Assembly: GCF_000247815.1 (NCBI RefSeq)
Contig: NC_021677.1
Span: 61,872,571-61,936,570 of the forward strand
DNA length: 64,000 bases
Direction of reading: 5' to 3'
DNA from: Ficedula albicollis
Lineage: Eukaryota; Chordata; Aves; Passeriformes; Muscicapidae
The notes beneath the pieces were generated by a model, which saw only the letters and a list, made by a program, of their open reading frames with translations, had not been told where the DNA came from and made no database searches. This document shows, in pieces, positions 1 to 12,644 of the stretch. Position numbers and translations under genes: made by a program. Every line of letters begins with the position of its first letter. Position 1 is the first letter of the stretch.

Positions 1-360
1 GAGCCCGGCCCCGCCGAACCTCCTCTTCCCTTGTCTCTTTATCGGCTCTTTACGGCTCGGCTGTGTTTACTCAGCGGTGCAGCCGGGGCTGATGGCTGTA
101 ATTGCTCAAATAAAATATTAATTGCGAGGTCCCGCGCGTGCCTGCGGCTGTGGGAGTAGCGGAGCTGTCAGCTGCAGGTCCCGCTCTGTTGCAGAGCCCG
201 CCTGTGGCTTTTGGAAAACCCATCTTCCCCCCCCCCACCGTGCTTAGGTTTTGATTTATTAATTATCTGGAGTCGCAGGAAGGAAGAGATGGGTATAAAT
301 ACGCTGCGTTTTGAAAGGAAGCGAGCGCTCGCCTCAAAGGGTCTCGTGCTGGAGGTCGCC
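1..360. promoter_or_regulatory. CpG-rich edge, possible 3' shore of the FERMT2 CpG island
   Basis: The first 200 bases hold roughly fifteen CpG dinucleotides, while most of the following 17 kb is CpG-poor. This fits the downstream edge of a promoter CpG island lying just left of the window. No start-codon exon of kindlin-2 is visible here. The regulatory role is inferred from composition and position only. Confidence 0.45.
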
Positions 361-3213
361 TGAACTCCCCAAAAACTTGATTTTATTCTGGGTTGTTTTT
401 TTTTTTAACACTAGAGGTGCAGAAAGTTTTGCTGAAGTGGAGCACTCCATAGCTGGGGAAAAAGCAAACAGGCTTTCTAGAGGTGCTAAAAAAATCCCCC
501 CATGAGTGAAGGAGCGATGCTCCCCGCGGAGCCGGGAGATGCCGGAGCTGATCCAGGGCCCAAGCGTGTGTGCAAAGGAGAGCCAGGCATGGAGGACCTA
601 AATTAGCTCCTGACGTAATCCATCCCCCAAGAAATGTTTGCCCGGATCCTCTCCACTTGTTAAATTAGGGATTGTATGAGAGGGAAGGAATGCGGCTGAT
701 GGAGCTCCCCGGGGGGCTCATCCCTTCCCGGGATGGTCAGATCAGATCAGATCCTTGGATATCTCCGGCTGTTGCCTTCCCTTTCCCCTTGGCTTTGGTC
801 ACCCAGCCAAGCTATACGTATTTAGTTCCTTTTAATCTTCCTGCGTGTCAGCTCTTCCAGCCCTCTCATTATTTTTATGGCTCTTTGAGCTGCTGCCAGT
901 GGAGCGGGGTCGGGTTTAGCGGAGCGGGGTGGGACAAGGCTCGTTCCTCATCCTCCCGTGCTCCTCAATGCCTCCCTTCATCCAGCCTCTGCTCTGCCTC
1001 GTCTCCACATCAATTCATTTTGCAATTTTTCCACATTGAAACCCTTTCCCTGCATTTTTAACCTTTTCCCTCCCTGTCATCCCTCCGTTTAATTCCTTGC
1101 TTCAACAACTCTCAGCATTAAAAAAAATCATTCTTCTCCTGCCAAGCAGATTTTCTGCTGTGAGTTTTAAGGAAATTTCCTAAAGTAAGGTTTCTTTGCA
1201 GTTCTGTGTTTCCCTGTGGGATCCCCCATGGGCACTGCTGGGGGAAGAAGGAACACGGGTCAGTGCCTTGGGCTGGGGTTTGCCTGCTCCATCCTTTGGG
1301 ACAAACCCTGCAGTCTTTGGAAAGGAGATTTCTGTGGTTTGCCCGGAGTTTCAGGGAGGTTTGGGACATCAGTGGGAAACTGCAGCAGATCAGCCACACT
1401 GTGGTTGTAGGGTGATGGTAGGAGCTCTTCACCATCAGTGAACAAAGGGGAAAAACACCTTCCCTCCTCCCAGCAGCAAGGAGAGCTCAGAAAAGGGAAA
1501 AATCTTTATTTACATCAGCATTTATTGATGCTTGTAGGAGAAAGAGTGCAGTAAATGTCCTGTTGGGATGAAGCAGGAGTCCAGCAAAGTCTCTCCTCCT
1601 TAACTTAAGGTTTGCAGGTATCCACAAATCCCACGGGCTCAGTCCCTGCCTGTGCAGAGTGGCTGCACTCAGACTCCTTGGGAACGAGCAATTAAAATCC
1701 GTGGCTGCTGCAGCAGGGCTTGGAGGAAGCCCAAGCAGCAGATAGGGATTCTGGTAACTCAAGTGAATTGCAGTGACCTGTTGGCTCCCCTGTTATTCAT
1801 CACCCGCTGGATTAAGCCACTCCGTTAATTGAGCCGTGCCAAGTTCTTGGCAAAGTCATCCCTGAAAAATAAGCAAAAAAACTGCTGAGGTTTTAAGAGC
1901 AGCAGTATTTAGTTGTTCAGTGAGGGCTGGGGTCTGTAGTGGAAACTCCTGGTGCTCTCTCAGGGTTTTTTAGGAATTTTGCCACTATTGACTTACAAAC
2001 AAAAAAAATAAAGCGAGGCTTAAAATCACTGGGTGCAGAGGAAGGAAGGAAGTGAACGCAGGTTATTGTTGTTGTCAACTTGTTTTAAACACATGGAATT
2101 AAAAAAATCCTGCTATTTGTGAAACGTGCTTGGGAGGAGCTCTGTGGGGTTTATGGAATTCTGTGGGATGTATGTGGGATGCTCTGTCTGGTCATGGGAA
2201 TAAAGGAATAGCTGACAGAAACAGGGCAGGGGGGACAAATGGTGTCTGGCAGAGGCACAGCCTTAGACAGATGACCTAAATGTGCACTGAGCAGATTCAG
2301 AAAGTCGGTGGATAGAAGTTTTGTGATGGAAATGTGGATTTCTCTCTGGGATTCTTTTACAGGCAGGGTATGGGTGGCAGGCGACTCCAGCTCCCAAGGT
2401 TTGCTGGGAGCACTGAGCACCCTTTTGGGCTTGTCCCTGAGGAAAATAGATAAGTGAAAAAAATGAATTATCAATGTCCTTCTGGACCAAAAGGGGTTAA
2501 GGATGGGTAGTTTGGTGGCATCTCTATTTTAGTGACCTGGGATGGGCAGGAGAGCTGACACAGATAAATGTCAGAGCAAGCCCTCTGCCCTCAGACAGGC
2601 TGGCAATGGCAGGCAGTGCTGACATCTCCTGAAGCCTTGGGGTTTTTTGGGAATTGAAGCTGGGTTAAGGGTTTGTGCCTCTGGTTTAACCCCCATTGTT
2701 CCCTTTGGCAGCTCCTCCACTATCTCCTTCGTGTCACCTGGGAGAGGGTGGGATGTCACCTGAGGACTGGCACAGGAGTTGTCCCATGCAGTTTTGGTTG
2801 TAGCACTTTAAGCTCTTTTTTCAAGTGGTTTCAGCCTGCAGATGTGTCTGGGTTTCACCCCAGGGGCTCTTTTCACCATCAAATAGACTTTGCTGTGTTA
2901 TCTTCCAAGGATTTCAGCTCCATTCCTTGCAAGATCAATTCTAAATATTAGTGTTGTTCTGCCTGTGAAGTCTCCTCTCCTTAATGGACCCCTGAAAGGT
3001 TTATGAATAAAACACCAACAAAGTGCAGTGTCATTGATTTGCCCAGGTTTGTGTTTGAGGTTTTGCAGTGCTTGTAAACACTCCAGGCCCTCGTGAGACT
3101 GGCTGGGGAAATTCTTTGCCTTTGCAACTGGAATGAACTCTTGGAAACAGCTTAAGGCTATGGGGGAGAAATGCAGAGTCCTTGTCCCAGCCCATTCCTG
3201 TTGTAAACACAAG

Positions 3214-3895
3214 GCAGGAGGAGGCTGAAGGGCTTGTTCCTTGTGCTTTAGACTTTGCTGGATGAGGCATCCAGATCTGGGGACTCCAGCACAGGAAGGA
3301 CATGGAGCTGCTGGAGCAAATCCAGAGGAGGCACCAGGATGATGAGAGGGATGGAGCAGCTCTGCTGTGAGGAAAGGCTGGAAGAATTTGGATTGTTCAG
3401 CCTGGAAAAGAGAAGGCTTGGAGGGACATAACTGTGGCCTTCCAGAACCTTTCAGAACCAGTTGAAAAAAAGATGGAGATGGACTTTTTACAATGGATGA
3501 GGAGACAGGAAAAGGGGGAATGGCTTCAAACTGACAGAGAGTAGGTTTAGATGGGATATTGGCAAGAAATTCTTCTCTTTTTTTTGGGTGGTGAGACTCA
3601 TGGAATCATGAAATGGTTTGGGTTTTTTTAAATTTAAAGATAATCTCATTCCAACCTTTCCACTAAACCAGGTTACTCCAAGCCCCATCCAACCTGGCCT
3701 TGAACACTTCCAAGGAGGTGCTGGCCCAAGTTGCCCAGAGCAGCTGTGGCTGCCCCTGGATCCCTGGAAGTGTCCCAGGCCAGGCTGGATGGGGCTTGGA
3801 GCAGCCTGGGATAGTGGAAGGTGTCCCTGCCCTTGGCAGGAGATGAGCTTTCAGTTCCCTTCCAATCCAAACCATTCTGGAATTCTCTGATTGTA
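3214..3895 (+). mobile_element. CR1 LINE 3' fragment, interrupted by a second CR1
   Basis: The left part has the CR1 segment with 'ctgctggagcaaatccagagg' and 'ttcagcctggaaaagag'. The right part resumes at about 3721 with 'gagcagctgtggctgcccc' and runs to the 'ccaaaccattctggaattc' end. The middle is occupied by an inverted CR1 piece. Confidence 0.85.
3601..3720 (-). mobile_element. CR1 3' end nested inside another CR1
   Basis: It begins with the reverse complement of a CR1 tail ('atggaatcatgaaatggttt') and runs to 'gaacacttccaaggaggtg'. The host element resumes immediately afterwards in the opposite orientation, so this copy is the younger one. Confidence 0.75.
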
Positions 3896-5304
3896 GCCAC
3901 ACTTCCCAGAATTTGGTGTCTGAGCATCACTGCTTGGTGCCAGCCATGAGCTCAGGGCGTTTCTCCAATCTGTGACCACGATGTCACCTGGGCACCTTCA
4001 CCTGGGACATTCACAGGTGCTCATCTGTCCATCATCTGAGATGAGAAGGATTTTTTCCTTCAAAATCAGCACTGGTCACTCCTCAGTGTTGCTTTCCAAG
4101 TGCATGATGGCCGTGAGAGGACTTCAGTCCTTGGGGAGCTGTTTGTGTTCCCTCTGGGGCTGAGTGCTGAGAGCTTGGCCCAAATCATGTCACAAATGGG
4201 GATGGTGTTTGTGGTTTGGGCAGGCACTGACCTCGCTTCAGATTTCCCTGGAAAGTTTCTTCCCGAGCTTCTAAACAGCAAAACCTGCCCAGCTGGCAGT
4301 TAGTGGGATGGTGAGCACAGGAGGGGGATCTGGCACCTGCTGAGCACCAAATCCTGCTCCAGACCCAGGCAGGATTTTGGGCTGTTCTGAGCTGGAATTG
4401 GCACCTGGATTTTCCTGTTGGATGCTCCCACTTCAGCAGCATCCTCAAGGAGACCAGCAAAGCTGCTCCCATTCCCTGCATTTCCATATTGCCACTTGAT
4501 TCATCCCTTCCCTCTGCTGGTCCTCACCCTCCAGGCAGCACATTTTTGGTGACATTTAAGTGACAACGTGCCAGTGCTGTGAACACACACCCCAGCCATG
4601 CACATTGATCTGTGAGGGGCCAGATCATTCCTTTCCATCCAGCTTTGGACTCCAGGAAGCTCCTACGTGAGCTCAAGATTGATCCTGGCTCAAATAAAGT
4701 CCTCTTTGTGAGCCTGAGTGGAATATTCAGCTGAGCTGCCAATGACCAGAGGAATTCAGGGCAGGGGGAGGTAAAAGCCACATAGAGGCAGCTCCAAGCT
4801 GCAGTCACAGCAATTAATATTTGTACTCAGAGTGGTGGCTATTCTTTAGGGGCTAAAACAATTAAAATTTTATTTTTGTTTATTTATATTTTAAAATTCT
4901 GTCACTCTGAGCCATCTGATTTGGCTGGGAAGAGCCTGGCCGAGCTGACAGGTCCCGGTGGGAGGGGAAGGAGTGCAGGGTGGGAGGTGGTGTTGGTGCT
5001 CTGCAGGTCCCAGAGCCTGGGTTTGTCACACCACAGACAGGAAATTGTTGGGTTTGCTGCTCCCACCCAGCCCAAATCAGTAGTTTCCTCTTCCAGCTCC
5101 TTCAGGTTTTGATTTGACATAAGGCCCGTGGGGAAGCTGGTGTGGGGAGCTGAAAAATCATAGAAATCATCACACTCACAACTTCCCCTTTTTCTAATCC
5201 TTTTTTTTGGTCCTTTCCCTTTTTTTTTTTCCATTTTCCTCCCCATCAGGGCTTGTGTTTCACTGAGTCTAAACCATACAAAAACCTCAAAGAAATTGTT
5301 CTCA

Positions 5305-5440
5305 GAATAGAATCCCTGGAAATGTTCAAGGCCATGTTGGACTTGGAGCACCCTGGTCCACTGGAAGGTGTCTCTTGGGGTGGAATTAAATGTTTTTTTA
5401 GGTCCCTTCTAACCCCAACCACTCTGTGATTCCATGATTC
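5305..5440 (+). mobile_element. CR1 3' terminal fragment
   Basis: It runs from 'ccctggaaatgttcaaggcc' to the typical end 'cactctgtgattccatgatt'. It is diverged and lies 50 bp left of a poly-A/poly-G tract. Confidence 0.8.
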
Positions 5441-5490
5441 AGCAAACCAGTCACCTGGATTTTAACCCTTGGTCTTTGATGTGATGATTT

Positions 5491-5674
<184 letters not shown>

Positions 5675-7002
5675 GTGGATAGCTGCCTGAAATAATGGAT
5701 GTGGGGAATGTTTACTGAGTTGGGAAAGATGAGGGATTATTTGCACTGCAAACTTCAGTTGTTTCAACATCACCAGGGACACCAGCACTGCCTGCTCCTG
5801 CTTTGTGTGTTTTTTGGGAGTTTTTTGGTGGGGGTTTTTCTGACAGATGAGGGGAAGGAAGGAGATTTACAGCCTTGTGGAGCTCACTGATTTCAGCCCA
5901 GCATCCAGCCCTGGGAAAAGTCTCGTGGTGTGAAAACATCTTGGGGAAGCTGCATTTCTTCACTCCCATTCTGAAATGTGAATTAACTGATTGCTTACAA
6001 AGGGGCAGAGGAACAAATCTGAGCAAAACTCAGCTGGCTGAGAATGTTTCAGATCTGAATGTTCCAGTGGCTTTCAAGGGTTTATGGTGTGTAACTTGGA
6101 AAAATGCTGAGGCCCCCAAATTCCTGCTGGATGGAATTTTAGCAGAGTTGCTGTAATTTAGTTTTCTTGCCCAGGTTTGCTTTTGACACATTGATCTCAT
6201 CCAGGCTGAAGCTTCTACCAGGTAGAACTGTTGGGATAGACCATGAGAAGTGCCCAGAAAACCACTGGAAAGCTTTATTTATTTATTTATTTATTATTTC
6301 TGGAGAACTGATCTTAGTTTTTCTTTCATTCACCCATTTTCCAGTGAGGATGCAGCTCCCACTCTGTGGCCATTCAGGTGTGAACCTCAGCTGGGTCTGT
6401 GTGCATGGCATGGCCCTGTGCCAGCACTGATCCCCTTCTTCCAGACCAGGTGGGATCTTGGGAAACCTCCACTTTTTGGTAAAATGTGGCTGAATTTGGC
6501 CAACAGGTTAAGAACTGCTCAGGGAGGAGATGCACATAAAAAACTAGCCACACCAGCAGCTGCAGAAACTTTCCTCTTTACAAATCAGCTGATTTTTAGC
6601 TTGTAGAACATCCTGACAGCACCCAAAAAATCTATTTTACCAGTGGATTTTAAATCTCTTCCCAGCCCATTACACCTGCTTGGCTGGTGGGTGTTGTCTT
6701 TCTTTTCCCTTGTTCCCTGCAGGCTTTGGGAAGGGTTAATTGCTGAAACTCCAATTCAGTTAGAAAGTTGGGAAGGTGGAAGAAGCTTTGTCCTTGTCTT
6801 GCTCAGCTTCCCTTCCTGGCTGGTGCTCCACAGAGCTTCTGCTGCAGGAATTGTCCCCTTCCCTCATGTCCTGCCCCAGGGCTTTAGTGCCAGGACTTGG
6901 GCCTGTGATGGGTGAGGCAGCTCAAAGCTGGAGGTGTTGAAGTCCTTTAAAAGTGTTTTGTGTTCGTGAACGAGCTTGGAGCAACAGGCAGAACCAAAAA
7001 GA

Positions 7003-7180
7003 AATCATGGGATGGTTTGGGTTGGAAGGAACCATCTCATTCCACCCCTGTCATAGCAGGGACACTTTCCACTATGTCAGGTTGCTCCAAACTTTGTCCA
7101 GCCTGGTGTTGGACATTTCCAGGGATCCAGGGGCAGCCACAGCTTCTATGGACACCCTGTGCCCTGTTCTTCCAGCCATG
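7003..7180 (-). mobile_element. CR1 3' fragment
   Basis: It carries 'gatggtttgggttggaagga' near its left end and reaches 'cagcttctatggacaccctg'. It is moderately diverged from the other copies. Confidence 0.85.
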
Positions 7181-7594
7181 ATCCCACATGGATCTGTAAG
7201 AGAAGGACCAACACTGACAGTTGTGCAGTGGGGTGAGGCTGCCTGAGGTATCCTCAGGGCTCCAAATGTCACTTTGCAGGATCCAAGCTTTAACCAGGGA
7301 TTAACCATCATTAAAGCACTTGGGCAATTTGGGAATTCAGGTTGCCCATCATCCTGCTTTCCCTGCCTGATGCATCATCCCTCCCAGGATACGTCCTCTG
7401 GCTCCCTTACTGGCTGTGATGTCTTTTTGGCAGGACCAGCTCCTCTGGCTTGCACATTCCTTGGGGATGAGTCAGGACTGCAGGCTGCTGTCACCCTGGG
7501 ACACTTGTCCTTTTTGGAGAGGGAAGGGAGTGTGATCTGGGGTCAGGGTGAGGGAGGCTGGGCTGCTCCTCAGGACAGCTCCCTGGAGAAGGGT

Positions 7595-8312
7595 CCTTCC
7601 CTTCCCTTCCCTTCCCTTCCCTTCCCTTCCCTTCCCTTCCCTTCCCTTCCCTTCCCTTCCCTTCCCTTCCCTTCCCTTCCCTTCCCTTCCCTTCCCTTCC
7701 CTTCCCTTCCCTTCCCTTCCCTTCCCTTCCCTTCCCTTCCCTTCCCTTCCCTTCCCTTCCCTTCCCTTCCCTTCCCTTCCCTTCCCTTCCCTTCCCTTCC
7801 CTTCCCTTCCCTTCCCTTCCCTTCCCTTCCCTTCCCTTCCCTTCCCTTCCCTTCCCTTCCCTTCCCTTCCCTTCCCTTCCCTTCCCTTCCCTTCCCTTCC
7901 CTTCCCTTCCCTTCCCTTCCCTTCCCTTCCCTTCCCTTCCCTTCCCTTCCCTTCCCTTCCCTTCCCTTCCCTTCCCTTCCCTTCCCTTCCCTTCCCTTCC
8001 CTTCCCTTCCCTTCCCTTCCCTTCCCTTCCCTTCCCTTCCCTTCCCTTCCCTTCCCTTCCCTTCCCTTCCCTTCCCTTCCCTTCCCTTCCCTTCCCTTCC
8101 CTTCCCTTCCCTTCCCTTCCCTTCCCTTCCCTTCCCTTCCCTTCCCTTCCCTTCCCTTCCCTTCCCTTCCCTTCCCTTCCCTTCCCTTCCCTTCCCTTCC
8201 CTTCCCTTCCCTTCCCTTCCCTTCCCTTCCCTTCCCTTCCCTTCCCTTCCCTTCCCTTCCCTTCCCTTCCCTTCCCTTCCCTTCCCTTCCCTTCCCTTCC
8301 CTTCCCTTCCCT
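7595..8312. repeat. Perfect (TTCCC)n array, 718 bp
   Basis: About 143.6 uninterrupted copies of the pentamer CTTCC. The whole top strand is pyrimidine and the other is (GGGAA)n. The array creates long open frames on both strands that are not genes. Perfect homogeneity suggests recent expansion or assembly smoothing. Confidence 0.98.
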
Positions 8313-8802
8313 CCAGTTTTCTGCCATTTCTCATGATTCCATGGAGGCAGGAGCAGCCAGTGAAAGCCTCTGGAGGGTTGCTTGATGAACTGGGGGGAAC
8401 AGTTGGCAAAATCAGGTTGTGAAGATCCTCTTTCAAAATAACATCCAATTAAAAAAATATTAATCCACCCTTGCTTTCCTTTGTTCCCTGCCATAGAAAA
8501 ATGACCAATCCACATTTCTCTGGGTTGCTGGTGCAGGGATTTAAAGGAATTCTGCACAGCACTGGCAAAGACCTTCCTGAGCCCATCAGTGCTGGGGGTG
8601 TTGGGGAGCTGAGGTGACCTCAGCTTTTGACTCCTCTGGGGAGTTTCCCATTATTCCAGCTGGGTTCAGCATCACTGGAAAACTTCCCTCTCTACTCAGG
8701 ATTGGGTATGGCTGTGCAAGCATTTAAATGAAACATAAAACTACCAAATATCCAAAAAGCTAAAAATTACGGGAAGATTTTGCAGGAAAACGTGATGCCA
8801 CA

Positions 8803-8895
8803 TCCCTGGAAGTGTCCAAGGCCAGGCTGGATGTGGCTTGGAGCACCCAGGGATGGTGGGAGGTGTCCCTGCCCGTGGCAGGGGTTGGAACAAAA
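8803..8895 (+). mobile_element. CR1 fragment, copy 1 of the tandem duplication
   Basis: It spans 'ccctggaagtgtccaaggcc' to 'cccgtggcaggggttggaac' and lacks the terminal CR1 octamers. Confidence 0.85.
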
Positions 8896-9058
8896 TACAA
8901 TCCAAGTTAATAAACTTTCAATTGCTAATTGAGCAATCCTATTAACACTGGAAAGAGCTTCCTTCCTGGAGTTTACTTTACAAAAGCAGTGGCTTTCTAC
9001 CAAATATCCAAAAAGCTAAAAATTACAGGAAGATTTTGCAGGAAAACGTGATGCCACA

Positions 9059-9151
9059 TCCCTGGAAGTGTCCAAGGCCAGGCTGGATGGGGCTTGGAGC
9101 ACCCAGGGATGGTGGGAGGTGTCCCTGCCCGTGGCAGGGGTTGGAACAAAA
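9059..9151 (+). mobile_element. CR1 fragment, copy 2 of the tandem duplication
   Basis: The same fragment as at 8803-8895, shifted by exactly 256 bp and differing by one base (gatggggc for gatgtggc). Confidence 0.85.
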
Positions 9152-10009
9152 TACAATCCAAGTTAATAAACTTTCAATTGCTAATTGAGCAATCCTATTA
9201 ACACTGGAAAGAGCTTCCTTCCTGGAGTTTACTTTACAAAAACAGTGGCTTTCAGGCTTGTTAGGATTTGCTCTTCTCCCTGTATCCCATGGGCTGAGCA
9301 TCTTGAGCCTTGCACTGCAAGGAGCAGCACTTTGGGATAGTTGGTGTTGATGTATCAGCTCTTCAGGACTCAAGTTACCACCCCTGCCTCATCAAGACAC
9401 GGATTTTCCATTGCAAAGCTGACTTAGAATCCCAATAAAAGGCAATAAAAGAATCCCACTTGTTTTTCCAGCAGTGCCTTCGTGCGTTCCCTCATTAGCA
9501 GCAGACACTGTGTAATTTCCCTGAGCAAGGACAGACACATGGAACATCCACATGCAGCATTGCATCCCAATGTGCTCAGTCTCCTCCACTGGGCTTTTCT
9601 TTTCCCCCTCCCTCCTATTTTTTCCTTGTTCTTGAATCATTCTGTGCCACTGCATGGGGGCTTTGACGTCAGGGTTTTGTCCTGGCAGGGGGAGGGCTCC
9701 TGAACTGGGTCGTGCTCATGGAATCACAGAGTTGGGAACAAAGCTCCTTTTGTCCTTGTTTGTTTGGTGCTTGGTTTTTACTTTATTAAGTCAAGCTATT
9801 TTTCATGCAAGAAATATTCTTCTCAGATTGAAATTCCAGCACAGGTCCAACCTTTTTTTGGGCACCTCTGTGGATGGGTATGGATCTTCTCCTGAACATT
9901 TGTTCTTCTGAAAATCAAGTGGAATGAAATTTTTTCAGGGGCCAGATAGTGATAGGACAAGGAGGGATGGTTTTGAAGAGAGGAGATTTTCATCCCAGCT
10001 CATTCCAAC

Positions 10010-10505
10010 AGGAGGAGGCTGCAGGTGTCTTGTTCCTTGTGCTCTGGACTTTGCTGCAACCAGATCTGGGATCCTCATAGAGAGGACATGGAGCTGCTGG
10101 AGCAAATCCAGAGGAGGCCACAGAGATGCTTCAAGGGCTGGAGAGCTGGGAATGTTCACCTGGAGAAGAAAAGGCTCCATGGAGAGCTCAGAGCCTCTTC
10201 CAGAGCCTGAAGGGGCTCCAGGAGAGCTGGAGAGGGGCTGGGGACAAGGGATGGAGGGACAGGACACAGGGAATGGCTTCACTGCCAGAGGGCAGGGATG
10301 GATGGGATAGTGGGAATTGGGAATTCCTGGCTGGGAGGGTGGGGAGGAGCTGGGGCTGCCCCTGGATCCCTGGCAGTGTCCCAGGCCAGGCTGGACAGGG
10401 CTTGGAGCAGCCTGGGAGAGTGGAATGTGTCACTGCCCATGGCTGGGGGTGGAACTGGATGAGCTTGAAGATCGTTTCCAACCCAAACCATTCCAGGATT
10501 CCATG
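10010..10505 (+). mobile_element. CR1 LINE 3' fragment, about 500 bp
   Basis: One of the longest copies here. It runs from the segment with 'agctgctggagcaaatccag' through 'ggaatggcttcactgccag' to the end 'acccaaaccattccaggatt'. No intact reverse transcriptase frame is present. Confidence 0.9.
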
Positions 10506-10664
10506 AAAACCAGGGGGAGAGTTGCCCATGGTGGCAGATCCAGGAGAATTTCAGGTCCCATTCTGTGTCATCCATGGATAAAATCCCTTCCACAGGTGGC
10601 AGCTGCAGAGTGGCTGCTGTTGGAAGCTGCTAATGGAAAACTTGGGGGAAAAAAGGGGAATTCT

Positions 10665-10868
10665 ATTCCCAGCCCCACACAGAGAAGAATTCCCAGTTCC
10701 CACTATCCCACCCATCCCTGCCCTCTGGCAGCAAAGCCATTCCCTGTGTCCTGTCCCTCCATCCCTTGTCCCCAGTCCCTCTCCAGCTCTCCTGGAGCCC
10801 CTTCAGGCTCTGCAAGGGGCTCTGAGCTCTCCCTGGATCCTTCCTTTCTTCAGGCTGGACATTCCCAC
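10665..10868 (-). mobile_element. CR1 internal 3' fragment
   Basis: It matches the minus-strand middle of the same CR1 type: 'gcaaagccattccctgtgtc' and 'ctccagctctcctggagccc'. It lacks the 3' terminal part. Confidence 0.85.
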
Positions 10869-11852
10869 CTTTCCCTGCCTGTTTTCCTCTCCTTTATTAA
10901 TACTTTCTAACCATCCAACACATTTTTTCCCTCCTAGATAAACCCCAGGTTGCCAGGACAATCACCTAGATCTTGCCGTTTGCCCTTTTTATTGGCCTAA
11001 AAATCAGCTTTTATTCAGATTTTTAATTTCTTTTTAATTTCGAAGAGTCTGGTCTGAAGAGCTATTCCTACAGTTGCTCCATTCCCATAAAACCTTGAAT
11101 TTTTTGAGGTCCCAACCTGGCCCAGTCTGTGATTTATTTGCTGTAAATTGTCCAGGTGTCACATACATGTGGGAGATGTGACTAAAACCCCTCTCAAGTC
11201 CCATTAGCTCCAGGAGCATCAGCTTGTCCTGGCTGCAGCTTTATTTCTTCAATCTGATGATAATTTTATGGGCTGTTTATCTCCTCATTTCAAAGTATAA
11301 TTTCTCAAGTGTTGTGACCAGAGGCTGGAGGGATTTTTGTTCCATTTTGAACTTTGCTCTGCAATTAAATCCCTGCTGGGGGGTGGAGGGGACTCTACTC
11401 CAGGGCACTCTAGAACACTCATTTTTTCCTAAAATTATAGATTTTGCCTCAAGACAGCAACTGTGTCACCCAGCAAACACATCAGCATTTCTGCTGGGCT
11501 CGTGATAAGTGAAAATAGCTCTGTTTTTAAATGGGTTTGTTTCTTTTTTTGTTCCATAATTATCCTGAAAGGAGTGGCTTTGGCATGTTTAAAGGAATCC
11601 AGATTTCCAGAGGTCAGTGGGAGCAGTGAGGAGATTGGAGGGAGGGAGCAGTGGGTTCAGCTGCACAGATAGAAGAGTGTTACACTTCAGATACATACAT
11701 ATATATAAAAATAAACATAAATAAAAATAAATCTGTATATTTTAAGAAAAATCTTCAGCACCTTCAGTAATTCTCTTGGCTGTTGGGGTGTCCAGGGCAA
11801 GGAGTTGGGTTTGATGATCCTTGTTTATCCCTGCCTTTAACTCAGGATATTC

Positions 11853-12178
11853 TTCCTTTCCTTTCCTTTCCTTTCCTTTCCTTTCCTTTCCTTTCCTTTC
11901 CTTTCCTTTCCTTTCCTTTCCTTTCCTTTCCTTTCCTTTCCTTTCCTTTCCTTTCCTTTCCTTTCCTTTCCTTTCCTTTCCTTTCCTTTCCTTTCCTTTC
12001 CTTTCCTTTCCTTTCCTTTCCTTTCCTTTCCTTTCCTTTCCTTTCCTTTCCTTTCCTTTCCTTTCCTTTCCTTTCCTTTCCTTTCCTTTCCTTTCCTTTC
12101 CTTTCCTTTCCTTTCCTTTCCTTTCCTTTCCTTTCCTTTCCTTTCCTTTCCTTTCCTTTCCTTTCCTTTCCTTTCCTT
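11853..12178. repeat. Perfect (TTTCC)n array, 326 bp
   Basis: About 65 uninterrupted copies of the pentamer CTTTC, followed by about 110 bp of degraded T/C-rich sequence to about 12290. It is a different pentamer from the array at 7595, so the two arose separately. Confidence 0.98.
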
Positions 12179-12644
12179 CTCTTTCATTTCCTTTTTCCTA
12201 TCCCTCTCTCTTTTCCTCATTTTTCTCCTTTTTTTCCTGTTCCCTTTCTTCCCCCTTTCCTCTTCTTTATCCCTGCTTTTCCTCATCACTGCTGTCCTTC
12301 TCCATGCACCAAATTAGCCCTTTTTTTTTAGTATTTCTGCAGTGCTTTTTGTCTTTCAGTTCAGTATGAAGTGCATATTAATTTTAAAATCTAAAAATCA
12401 CCAAAAAAAAAAAGTGACCACTTTTATTTTAATTTTTTTATAAAAACCCTCGAGGAATTTCAGCCCATCTGCACCAAACTCAGTGAAAAGGTAGAAAACT
12501 TGGGGTTAGATTTTCAAATACAAAAACATGTTGATTGTCAAATGCAAAAACATTTTGTGTAGATTATCAAATAGAAAAAATGTCTTTTTGCAAGGGAAGT
12601 GTTTTGCTTGTGAGTTGGTTTCAGTCCTTGCACTGTATCTTGGA

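Larger units (their letters stand above)
8741..9252. repeat. 256-bp direct tandem duplication
   Basis: Copy 1 is 8741-8996 and copy 2 is 8997-9252, abutting head to tail. By eye they differ at about three positions. Each copy contains a short CR1 piece, so the duplication postdates that insertion. Confidence 0.93.

Noticed and set aside
7274..8557. Long open frames with PFPSL or GKGRE repeats on both strands
   Set aside because: They arise only from the (TTCCC)n array, which has no stop codon in any frame.
10010..10505. Possible functional CR1 reverse transcriptase
   Set aside because: All CR1 copies here are short 3' fragments without an intact enzyme domain.
11783..12369. Open frames with FPFLS or KERKG repeats
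   Set aside because: Translation of the (TTTCC)n array; no splice or start context.
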